Assembly: GCA_023053545.1 (NCBI GenBank)
Contig: JAKZAN010000005.1
Coordinates: 9,610,001-9,674,000 of the forward strand
Reading direction: 5' to 3'
From: Lepidurus packardi
Taxonomy: Eukaryota; Arthropoda; Branchiopoda; Notostraca; Triopsidae
DNA length: 64,000 nt
Of the stretch, positions 23,404 to 33,659 are shown in pieces (position 1 is the stretch's first letter; every line of letters begins with the position of its first letter). A program made the position numbers and the translations under genes. The notes under the pieces are model-generated. The model had not been told where the DNA came from, did no database searches, and saw only the letters and a program-made list of their open reading frames with translations.

Positions 23404-25464
23404 ATGAAGTCGCACAGGTAAGTTTTCAACTACTAAACTGCTAAATGAAGTCAATGTATTGTAAACTATCTTAGATGCTTACATGTCATTGCTGTCGCGA
23501 CAAGAACAACAAGTACAACGTCTGGTTCAACGGCAGTTGCAAAATCGAATCCTAGCACTAGTGCAAAACTCACAGAGTATTTAAAGGACGCTTTAATTAA
23601 AGTGCAAGAGTTGACAACCTTCGTTAGCCGAGCTACGGCTGACTTGTCAGAAAAGGCGACTTCCAAAGTTGCGAACACGGCAAAGTCTTCAAAAGGCTTA
23701 GCAATCGCCAACAAGTCTGCCGTTCTACCAACAAACCCTCCAACCCCTAGCTCAAGCCCAGCAAGTGTTCTTCCGAGATGGAAACTTAAAAGGAAAATGA
23801 CAGTAGATCAAGTAACTTTCAGCTTTTAAAAGTTTAAGTAGCTATTAACCATTTCGTTTCGAATAGGAAACCGTTGATGCCAGAACCAGATATGTATTAT
23901 CAGCCTTATACAAAGCTACAAGCTCACCCTCCTTAGAAACTCGACTCGAAGACTTCTGCTCACACGTGTATCATTATCCTCATGCGAAATGCTTAGCTGT
24001 TCGGGTACATTTTCATTTATTTTCAAGCTTGTATTTTTGTACAAATTTTGTGCATGTTATTAGGAAGGAGGAATATCTTTATTACTACGTCTAGCTGACC
24101 AACCCCAGAAAGAAGTTGTTTTGCAACAAATTAGAGAAGGATTATCACTTATAGGGTACACACGACCCCCCAAGGGCGCCGGAATTCGAATTCTATCTAT
24201 TGATGGTGGGGGGACAAGGTATATTTCAACATTTCGACATGGGGAAATGTATTCCAGGTATAAATTATTAAATTCTGTCGTAGAGGACTTTTGGCCATTC
24301 GTATGTTGAGGCGAATGGAAGAAATTACGCAAACTCCCATCCACATGTGCTTTGATTACATTTGCGGTGTTAGCACTGGGGCTATAATTTCCTTTTTAAT
24401 AGGTAACGATTAGATCATCAGTCTAAGTAAAGTAAAATTAAATTGATTATTTCAACGAACTTAGGTGTTAAAAAGAAAAGTTTGGCTGATTGTGAAGTTT
24501 TATATCGGCAGATGAGCAGCGAAGTCTTTAAACAGTACGTGTCTTACGGATTGGGTGGCTTACTTCGAAGCCACGCCTACTACGATACGCAGAAATGGGA
24601 AGGGATTTTGCAAGACATTTTTGGCGAAGATCCTATGATTCATAACGCCCGAGGACATGATTCACCAAAAGTAGCCTTTTACTATTTTTTGGGACTTACA
24701 TTTTAGTAATTAATTTACTAATAATTTAATTACGTAGGTATCGGCAGTTTCGACTATAGTCAGTCAAGATGCTGCCCGAGCGTACGTTTTCCGTACGTAC
24801 AACTTGCCTTATCGAGTGCAGTCACAGTATTCAGGCAGCTCACGCCATAAAAACTGGGAAGCAATGCGCGCCTCAGCGGCAGCTCCAGGTTATTTTCGAG
24901 AGTTTAAATTGGAGGATCATTTGCACCAAGATGGCGGCTTATTGGTCAACAATCCGAGCGCTGTAGCTATTCACGAAGCTCGACAACTATGGCCGGACGA
25001 AAAATTGCAGTGCGTGGTATCTATCGGTACGGGCCGCTGTTGGCCGTGTGACGTCACAGATAATTTGGGATTAGATGTGGTCAATACTTCCTTAAAACAA
25101 AAACTAGTCAAAGTGCTAGATTCAGCTACTGATACTGAAAGTAAAGCTGTTAGGATTTGAAGAGTTACAATTGTTTTAATACTTGGATTGATTTTGTTCA
25201 ATAGGAGTACATGCAATGCTACACGACTTACTTCCGCCGAGGGTTTATTACCGTTTCAATCCGTATTTAAGCGAAGTGTCTGGGTTAGATGAAACAGAAC
25301 CGGCGAAATGGAATTCCATGCTGGAAGATACAGACATGTATTTGCGGAAAAATAGCGCAAAGTTGAAACGCGCTTCAGAAATATTGTTGCAGCCGAGGAA
25401 TGCGTGGAGTCAATTTAAAGATTTTACGGAGAAAAAACGGCAAATTCTTCGCAATCATTCTTAA
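23404..25464 (+). CDS. PNPLA8: Calcium-independent phospholipase A2, PNPLA8 (iPLA2-gamma) type
   Basis: Patatin-fold lipase that releases fatty acids from membrane phospholipids; family members act in mitochondria and peroxisomes. Exons 23404-23417, 23475-23811, 23867-24004, 24064-24218, 24284-24402, 24465-24670, 24738-25140, 25205-25464 join in phase to 543 residues. The catalytic parts are intact: DGGGTRG oxyanion motif (about residue 210), GVSTG nucleophile elbow with Ser about 245, and DGG with the catalytic Asp about 388. NNPSAVAIHEA and a C-terminal LLPP-VYYRFNPYL segment are typical. The N-terminus is basic and Ser/Thr-rich without acidic residues, fitting a mitochondrial targeting peptide. 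It is shorter than vertebrate PNPLA8, mainly at the N-terminus. The first coding exon is only 14 nt. Confidence 0.93.
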
Positions 25465-26095
25465 AACGCTGCAAATTAAACAACTGGTTGAAAAGCCCAG
25501 GATAATTGAGAACATCACGTGTAAATTACTTACAAATGTATATTTGTTTCTTCATAAGAGCTTAGCTTATCAGCATACCTGTTGAAAGGTCAAGTTTGAC
25601 TTTGACTTAAACAATGTATATACCTGATCAAAAATTTTAATAAACCCTGTTATTGATTAACACAGTTCATACGTAAAGTTTCTTACTTGAGAAGTAGTTT
25701 GCTAAATATATGGATGACTTGACGTATAAAATTTCACAAACTGGAAACCGATTTATTTAATATTTTGCGGCAGTTTGTCGTCAGCATTTCACACCTTTGG
25801 ATCATCAAATAATAACTGTTGAAAAGGGATCAATAGTTAATGGCATTGGTAACGTGCAACCAACGCTTGATGTGAAGTTCGCGTGATTTTCTCTCTCGTC
25901 GTTAAGAACCGCACTAATTAATTCATTCGCTATTTATAGGATTTCACTCCAATCCTACCTTGCCGTTTTACAGGTTCTCCCCAGAGAATCCTCTGGGAGG
26001 GAATCGTGATGGAAAGAACCTTTTCGTTTCCTCAGTTTCTTGGTTAACTTGGTTAGGGTCGCATATCTACTCCGGAATATACAGGAAATCTAGGA
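25465..26095. other. Intergenic spacer PNPLA8 to DEG/ENaC
   Basis: About 630 bp, AT-rich. Holds the PNPLA8 poly(A) signal near its start and presumably the channel promoter near its end. No other feature seen. Confidence 0.5.
25639..25644 (+). terminator. Poly(A) signal AATAAA for PNPLA8
   Basis: Canonical hexamer about 175 bp after the stop codon, in AT-rich sequence. Confidence 0.45.
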
Positions 26096-28338
26096 ATGCT
26101 TTCACATAACACTACCAAGAAGAAACGATGTGGTTCTTGCCATTCAGTGACTTGTTCGAACTCATTTCGCGATTTCTGCCTCGCTAGTTCAATGCACGGG
26201 TTGAAGTATGTTGTCGAAAGGGAATCGTACACTATACATCGGTAAATAACTGCAACCCAATAGGTAAATTAATAAAGAAGTAATTACTTACCTTACTAGA
26301 TGCGTTTGGGTTTTATTCTTCGCTTTGGGAGTCATGGCGTCCTTGTTCCTAAGCCTCCAAATGTGGTACAAGTGGGACGAATCACCTCTAGTGATTTCGA
26401 TTGATACTTCGAGTAATCCAGTTCAGAATCTGGTTTTTCCTGCTGTTACCATCTGTAGTGTCAATAAGGTCTCTCGCAAGAAATTCGACGCTCTAATGGA
26501 ATTACCGAAGTAATAAACTTACCCTGGTTTTTCATTCGTTTAGTTACTATTCGTTGTTAGGTATAGTAAAATTCCGTACGAAAATTTGCGACTTGCCTTA
26601 CGTCTTGCGAACGATATAGGTGGGGTTTTAGAGCAAACGACGGAAGTTATGAAACAAATTAGAGAAAGCTTAAAAAAGTCCAATATTACGTTAGAGCATT
26701 TACTCGGTATTATACGAAAGGTGAATAATGAATTTTAATAATTGCTTTAACACTTTCATGCATTTTTGGTATAATAAGGTCATGGTTCCGTGTGAAGACA
26801 TGTTGGTATCGTGTAAGTGGCAAAATCGTGATGTGGACTGTCGGGAGATATTCGACCCTAAACCCACTGATAATGGATTTTGCTGCGTTTTTAATACTAT
26901 TGAACACGAGCAAGACAAAACTGATCAATTGTACTTCGAAAACGACGTTTATATTTTTTTTTACTACATTTTACATTATCTTTCATTTAATTTCAGTTTG
27001 GATGAGGCTACTGCCCACGCTTTCAACGAAACGTACAATTCTTGTCTATCATTCGTATGTGAAATTAAATACGTACTTTTTTAGGATGAGATTAAAGAAG
27101 CCAAGGATGGTACCCGGAACCGGGGTAAATACTGGGTTAGTCGTCTTGTTGGACGGCCATGTGGAGGATTATGCTGTGATTACCTCCAAGTTTGATGGAT
27201 TTAAGGCAAAATTTGCGTACAGTTTACCATTACAGATTGAAAGTAATGTGATACAATGTAGATTCTTGTTCACGAACCGAACGAGTTCCCCGATATCACC
27301 GAACGGGGTTTGGCTCTCGGTACTGGTACATTGCTCAGTGTAGCAGTGAAAGGCAAACAATTTTACAGCAAACCAGTCGTTCGAAGCATTCCCTTCAAAA
27401 AAAGAAAATGCTACCTAATCGGGGAACGACAATTGGAGTTTTATGATAATTACACAGCTCCCAATTGCTACGTGGAATGTATGACGAAGTTGATGCTGGA
27501 TAATTGTAACTGCCATCCATTTTATTTTCCAGGTAGTCCACATTACAAGAGATACACATAAAATTAAGGTACATTGACATTTTACTAATTGAAATCGTTA
27601 TATTAGTTAAAGAATACTTGCCAATTTGCCATTTTCCCCAGTATTCTTGTATTGCGAAAGTTTTCGGTAAGTATTACCGGATTTTAATTTAGCCTTTTGT
27701 AAGTTAACCAGTCATTTTTTTGTAGAGATGCTTCACGATGTGACTGGGGAGCTGTGTTCGTGTCCTGAATTGTGCGATAAGACATACTATTCTACGATGT
27801 TGGCTTTTGCGCAGTTCCCCGGAGTCGGGTTCTACCTGCACGCTATGGGCAAACAAGCGAAAAAGAAGATTCCGGGTCTTAATTACGAAAATAGTACAGA
27901 TTATGCGAAGTAAATGCAGTTTTATTCCTTTCACCAATTAATTATGGTAATGTACATGTTAGGCGCAATTTAGCTATGCTCGAAGTCTATTTTGAGGACA
28001 GATTCTGCGAACTTTACGTCATGTCAGTCCGATTTGGCGTCGAGGATTTCATTTGTAAGTACAATGAAATTGCGATTGCGTCCGCTATAGTCCAACGGAC
28101 TTTCTTTTTCTTAGCGTCCATAGGAGGGTTGCTTGGACTAGGATTCGGTTTTAGCTTTATCAGCGCTGTGGAATTTTTCTATTTCCTTTGTATTAAAAAC
28201 ATTTCCTCGTTGATCTATGGGAGAAAAGAAATTCAAGTCAGACCTATGAGTCCGACAACCGTAACCATCACTGCGAGTAAGATTCCAGTCACGAATGGCA
28301 GGCGACAGAAAAAGGCGTTTGAATTAGAATATTGGTGA
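26096..28338 (+). CDS. DEG/ENaC amiloride-sensitive-type sodium channel subunit
   Basis: Trimeric sodium-selective channel subunit with two membrane helices and a large Cys-rich extracellular domain. Exons 26096-26241, 26300-26509, 26561-26720, 26779-26930, 26997-27032, 27085-27205, 27262-27532, 27613-27666, 27726-27909, 27963-28054, 28115-28338 join in phase to 549 residues. Evidence: the N-terminal gating motif FCLASSMHGLKYV; helix 1 (VLFFALGVMASLFLSL); the post-helix VFPAVTICSVNK; NGFCCVFN; LDNCNCHPFYFPG followed by CIAKVF; and IGGLLGLGFGFSFIS before VEF, holding the G-F-S selectivity triplet in helix 2. Two splicing points are unusual. The intron after 27205 has a GC donor, required to give GFK-ILVHEPNEFPD. 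The intron 28055-28114 is exactly 60 nt with no stop, so retention would add 20 residues before helix 2. The donor at 27032 was preferred because it keeps the GTGVNTGLVVLLDG frame. Pickpocket-like; gating stimulus unknown. Confidence 0.92.
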
Positions 28339-28687
28339 ATAATAGTTACTGATTGTCAAGAAATATATTAGTGTGATTAGTTTACGAATTCTCAAGAAAT
28401 AAAACTAGTTCTTAATTTTTTTGATTAATTATTGCGTAAAAATTTAGAAGATTTCGTTGCAAAGTTATTTATCGTATCGCAGAAATGTAGTCTGATCGAA
28501 AATAAAAACATGTTTTCTGAAAATCTCCTACTGAGTCAATTAATAAAAGAAAAATCAATATTGAGTTCTTCGAGAAAAATAAAATATCGTTGAAGTGAGG
28601 GAACGATGTCAATACTTTCGTGTCGTTAGACGTTTTGCTGTGGTCTGTTGTCCCACAAGATTTGAGCAACGTTTTTATTCAGCAACC
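28339..28687. other. Intergenic spacer DEG/ENaC to ALIX
   Basis: About 350 bp of AT-rich sequence, with a poly(A) signal near its start and the ALIX 5' untranslated region at its end. Nothing else seen. Confidence 0.5.
28398..28403 (+). terminator. Poly(A) signal AATAAA for the DEG/ENaC gene
   Basis: Canonical hexamer 60 bp after the stop codon. Confidence 0.5.
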
Positions 28688-31600
28688 ATGGACGTTCTGG
28701 CTGTGCCTCTCAAGAAAAGCTCGGATATAGATTTAGTGAAACCATTGAAAACTGTAATTTCTGCAGCGTTTAGTAGTGCGGATAATCCTGCCGACTTCCA
28801 TGAAGCCATTTTGGAGCTCAACAAGTTACGAGTAACAGCAACTAAAGCTGTGGATAAGCAGGAAAGCTCGGTTGAAACCTTGGCTAAGTATGCATGAGTC
28901 ATCATCTAGAATCAGGACATCACTAACCGGACCGAACGTTTTTACTTAACAGGTATATCGACCAAATTGCAGCATTAGAATCCAAGATTCGTCCTGATGT
29001 GACATCACAGTTAGCATTTAAATGGAGGGATGCTTTTGACAAAGGGTCTTTGTTTGGTGGCAAAGCTAGCTTAAGTAAAAACCCCACCTTTCTTTAATCC
29101 TTTAACATTTTTTATTTTACATCTTTGCGTTAAATAGCCTTACCCTCATTCGGATATGAGCGAGTTTGCTGCCTTTTCAATATGGCAGCTTTGCAAAGCC
29201 AAGTAGCTGCCACCCAGAAAATTGACAGTGATGAAGGCCTTAAATTAGCTGCTAAACTACTCCAGCAATCTTCTGGCATCTTCGTGTACCTCAAAGGCTG
29301 CATTATGTCAGTGCTGCAACAAGATCCCACGCCCGACATGAATCCCGATACGATGTCTGCCTTAGCTGCCCTAATGTTGGCCCAAGCACAAGAAATGTTC
29401 GTCTTGAAGGCCATCAATGGTAAAATCCCACGCTTCCCTTCACTTGAAATTATCATTCTCCTTTTCCTTCTCAATTGTCTCAATTAGACCGCATGAAGGA
29501 AAACCTGATAGCTAAATTGGCTGCGCAATGCGACGAGTTATATGGCGATGCTCTTAAGCTTATGCAGAAGGATTTCGTGAAGCAAGGCTGGGACAGGGAT
29601 TGGATTCCCAAAGTAATATTGAAAACCTAACTCTAACACTCTAAATTTTCTCTGTTTTTTATATTTAATTTTCCTTGTTTTGGATAGTTAAGTTTTCTTT
29701 ATTTTTTTATATAAAATATTGGGTGTTTTATTTTTAGGTGAGTGGTAAACAGTGTGCTTACCAAGCTTTGGCCGAGTTTTACCAAAGTCGACTCTGCAAT
29801 TCGAAGAAGATCATTGGCGAAGAAATTGCTCGTTTGCAACACGCAGTGGAACTGTTCAAATTAGCCCAACAACGTTATGGAGAACCTACTTATTGCCAAG
29901 ATCACTTAAATCGCGCACAACGCTGCTTAACGGATGCAATCAAAGACAACGATTTCATCTACCACGAACGTATTCCGGATGTCCGGAGCTTGGAGCCTGT
30001 CCCTAAGGCAACTGTGGCTAAACCGATTCCTCCTGGCGAGCATCTTTCAGCCAATTTCCATGGTAATTTATTTCATTTCCTTGTTATTTTTGTTCTAATC
30101 TACCTTTAATTTGATATTGTGAGAATGAGCCATAAGCTTAATTTTCGAAATTTTTCTAATTAATTGTCTGTATTCTCTAGACGCCTTTTCCAATTTGACT
30201 CCCCTGGAAGTCCAGAAAGCCGTAGCTGCGTATGAAGTACGCAAAGCTGAGATTGTCAACGGAGAAATTGGGCGTTTAAGGGAAGCTACGCAATTCTTGA
30301 ATGGAGTTTTATCCTCCTTGAACTTACCCGCAGCTTTGGAAGAAACTTCGGGCGTCCAAGTGCCTCAGTCTGTACACGAAAAAGCCCAAGGCGTGAAAGA
30401 AGCTGGGGGCGTGGCCTGCCTTGAGAAGATGATTGAGGATCTCCCTGCGCTATTGACTCGGAACAAAGAAATTTTAGACGAAGTAAATTTTAGGAATATT
30501 TACGTTAAATTACTTTTTTTTTAATACGGATTTTTACAATTTTTTTAATAAAAGGCGGAACGTTTGCTGAACGAAGAAAAGGCATCGGATGACCAATTGA
30601 GGAACCAGTTTAAGGAACGCTGGACTCGGACGCCGTCCGACAGGCTAACCGAGACTTTCCGCACCAATGCAACCAAATATAGGTAATAAAAAAAAAAAAC
30701 ATCAATTTAAGAGGAATTTTTGAAAAATTTCATGCTTAGGCTCCAAAAAGCATTTGTAGCCTATTTTCTAAAACGATATCTGTAGACAATTTTTCAAACT
30801 TTCCTCGAAATTTTGAGAAATGTTCTAAAAAATTTTGAAAAAATGACTCAAGATTTTGTACAATTTTCTTTAAATTTCGAAAAGTTTTCTCAAGTTTTCG
30901 ACTAATTACGGTCTTTTATGGCAGGCAAATCTTGACGAACGCCGTCCAAGCTGATCAAACCGTCCGTTCCAAGTTTGAAACGCATCGTAAAGCGTTTGAG
31001 TTGTTGGGAGGCACTGATTCGGACTTGGAAGAGGCTTTGCCGTCACCTTCTAATACTGCGGTCGCATCCGGAACCCCTACTGCGTCCAAATTGCGTCAAC
31101 TAATGGAGCAAGTGGACGCCATTAAAACCGAGCGCGAAGTTATTGAAGCAGAATTCAAAAGTGCTACCACCGATATGAAAGCGGTGTTCCTTCACGCACT
31201 TGGGCCCGATTTTAACGAGCCAGCATTATCAGTAGAAACCCTGGGGCGGATCTACGGTCCCTTGCAAGCTCAAGTGCGCGACAGTTTGCAGCGACAAGAA
31301 GAAATCCTTTCCAAAGTTCAAGTAAATGAGCTCAACTTTCTTAATGTCTAAAACGAACCTGTTTTCCTACTTCGAATATGACTTCCAACATTTTGTTTAA
31401 AAAAAAAACAACTAATTTTACGTTTAACAGAATGTTGAAATCGTATTCAAAAAACCAAAGGCAATTTTTTAATTTAAAAAAACACATGCTAAGAAAATTA
31501 ATTTTTTTTTTTTTTTTTTTTTTTGTTACTAAATTAAAAAAATTTCTTAGGCGGCCAATAATGAGTTCGTGGAGCAGAAAGCTGGCTCGGGTTCTTCTAC

Positions 31601-32352
31601 CAGAGACGCCTTGTTAAAGCAGCTAGCTGCTGGCTACGATGCGTATATGGAATTGTTGTCCAATTTGCAAGAAGGCACGAAGTTCTACAACGATTTGACG
31701 CAGTTGCTGCTGAGTTTTCAGTCCAAAATCGTAGATTTCTGCTTCGCACGCAAAGCAGAAAAAGAAGAGCTGCTCAAAGATCTCAGCTCGAACCTTGCCA
31801 ACTCCGCCCCTGCTCCTCCGGCTGCTCCCCAGCAATATACTCCGACGCCCATGCCCACTACCACAGGTGCAACTTTTGTTTCATTGTTGGGAGCTTTCTC
31901 CCGATCTCTTTTGGCCTTGTGGTTCACTTTGATTAACTCCGGGTTCTTGTTTTTTTGGGGGATTTCGTTTTCTCGTAGAAGGGAGAACTCCTCCCAGTCG
32001 TCCCCCACCCCCGAACCTCTCCCAACACGCTCCTCCTTCCCAACCTGCTGCAAACCCCGCCCAACCCCCTTCTTATTTACCCTACCCAGTTCAGGTTCAA
32101 GGCATGCCTCAACCCTTTGCGGCCAATCCTTACCCCACCTATATGCCACCAGCTTACACGCCTTACGGCTATGGCACCTATCCTGGAGCTGGAGGAAGCC
32201 CCGCCTACAATCCGATGCATGCACCGGGAGCTTACTACCCGCAGCAACAAGGCTATTACCCCGGCCAAGCACCGCAACAGCAACAACAACAACCACATAT
32301 CCCACAACAACCTGGATATAATCCTTATCAACCACCTCAGCAGCCATGGTAA
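28688..32352 (+). CDS. PDCD6IP: ALIX / PDCD6IP, Bro1-domain ESCRT accessory protein
   Basis: Cytosolic adaptor that links ESCRT-I to ESCRT-III in multivesicular-body sorting, cytokinesis and membrane repair. Exons 28688-28887, 28953-29074, 29138-29419, 29488-29612, 29738-30062, 30181-30482, 30555-30682, 30925-31321, 31551-31866, 31979-32352 join in phase to 856 residues, near the usual 870. Order: Bro1 domain (about 1-360; [61 protein letters not shown]); V domain ([55 protein letters not shown]); C-terminal Pro/Tyr/Gln-rich tail (PSRPPPP, repeated GYY-P and YNPYQPP) carrying the usual partner-binding region. Convergent with nothing; the channel gene lies 350 bp upstream. Very high confidence in identity. 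Confidence 0.97.
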
Positions 32353-32600
32353 AGACATTAGCACGAGAAAAAGAGGAGGTGTGGCTTGACTTTCTATCTT
32401 TCTGATCAGAATTTGGGGTAAGGAACGAGATTTGCATGATGACTGGTAGTTTACTAATGTTGGGAGGTTCTTTCGTATTGTTATTTGGGTTTTCTTGGTC
32501 TGGGAGGGAGTTTTTGCAATTGCGTACTTTAATACTTTTCACATTTTGTGACTTTTCAAAAATTAAATGTTTAGGGTTAATGTTTTTTTGGGTTTTGCAG

Positions 32601-32680
32601 ATGCGATGAAACAGGCGTTAGCTGAAGCGGTGACAGGAGCTGTGGGTTCTATCGTTAAGAACATGTTGGGAGTTAAATAG
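32601..32680 (+). CDS. Candidate alternative terminal exon of ALIX
   Basis: A pyrimidine-rich GTTTTGCAG acceptor opens an 80-nt frame ending in TAG. Joined to the phase-1 donor at 31866 (skipping the proline-rich exon) it adds DAMKQALAEAVTGAVGSI... and then VK at the end, a short amphipathic helix-like tail in place of the proline-rich region. The phase fits exactly. It could equally be a chance open stretch in the ALIX 3' flank. Confidence 0.35.
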
Positions 32681-33659
32681 CGAAACTAAAGATGTCAAAT
32701 TTTTGATTTTGGAAGATTTTAGAAGCTTTTGGTGATCCAGAAGGATTTTTGGATGATAAAAGTATTGTGAAAGTGGGATTATGATAGATTTGGGGGAAAT
32801 TGGGGCCTTTCAGGGATGAAAAATTAATGTTGATAAGAAAAGTTAAGGGAAAGCATTTGTTAGTTTCATTTGTCACTTCCGCTTTCTGGGATATTCTTGT
32901 ATGTTGAAAATTCCCATTTTTTCGTTAGTTGAAATTATTTACTCGTATATAATCGACACTTTAGTCAGACTATTCTCTAATGGTTTACCTTCAATGCAAT
33001 ATATCCTTGTATACAACCTTGAAAGAGAACATTGTGACGTATACACATGTGAACAGAAAAGGAAATACGTATTACCGAAGTGACTTGCTTGATCCCTTTG
33101 AAAGCTCTGTTGATTTTCAGTAGCAGATTACACCAAGACTTTATCGCTGAAACGGACGTTTACAGACCGAAAAGAGGATGATTAACTCAGTTTGTATGTT
33201 AGTTATGGATTTTCTAGGATTGAATTGACGCACGAAGGTTACGACAAAGTTCCTGGAAGATTTTTCCCTTGGTTGCACATCAGTTCAGTACAGATTTCAA
33301 GAAATTTATTTTGAGGTGGGTTTATTTAGGTTTCGAAAGGCGAAGATTAGGATACGAACTAATTGAAAAGTTCTGATTGAAAAGTAACAGATGAAGAGGT
33401 AATAGATGTTGAAGAGGTAATAGGGTTGTTTAGGAAGTATTGCGTGGACAAAAGTGCTTATCTTGTCAAAGACTTATCATCGTCAAGCTCATGTGTTCAA
33501 TGTTACTTGTGTACGCTTTTAATTTGATAAGAATTGGGGGAAAAAACTATAAAACACTCTTCCCGAGCATGTGGTGCAAGACAGTCATTGTAATCGTGCG
33601 TGTAAGTGTGTCAAGTGGGGGCTATCGGCAAAGAAAGAGCTAAGAGTCATGTTCCTAGA
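32681..33659. other. Intergenic spacer ALIX to Cys-loop channel
   Basis: About 980 bp. Contains no recognisable gene on either strand. A TATA-like motif sits about 105 bp before the channel start codon. Confidence 0.5.
33548..33554 (+). promoter_or_regulatory. Possible TATA box of the Cys-loop channel gene
   Basis: TATAAAA 106 bp upstream of the signal-peptide ATG at 33660. Spacing is compatible with a short 5' untranslated region; not otherwise supported. Confidence 0.3.

Noticed and set aside
27033-27084. Extending DEG/ENaC exon 5 through YNSCLSF
   Set aside because: All later donors leave the wrong phase for the well-conserved GTGVNTGLVVLLDG stretch; the donor at 27032 gives a 52-bp intron and a continuous frame.
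28055-28114. Reading straight through this segment as DEG/ENaC coding sequence
   Set aside because: It begins GTAAGT and ends TTCTTTTTCTTAG, and removing it gives the expected spacing between VRFG-EDF and SIGGLLGL. Treated as an intron.
31499-31530. Long T run as a polymerase III terminator or element tail
   Set aside because: It is the pyrimidine tract region upstream of ALIX exon 9; no polymerase III gene precedes it.
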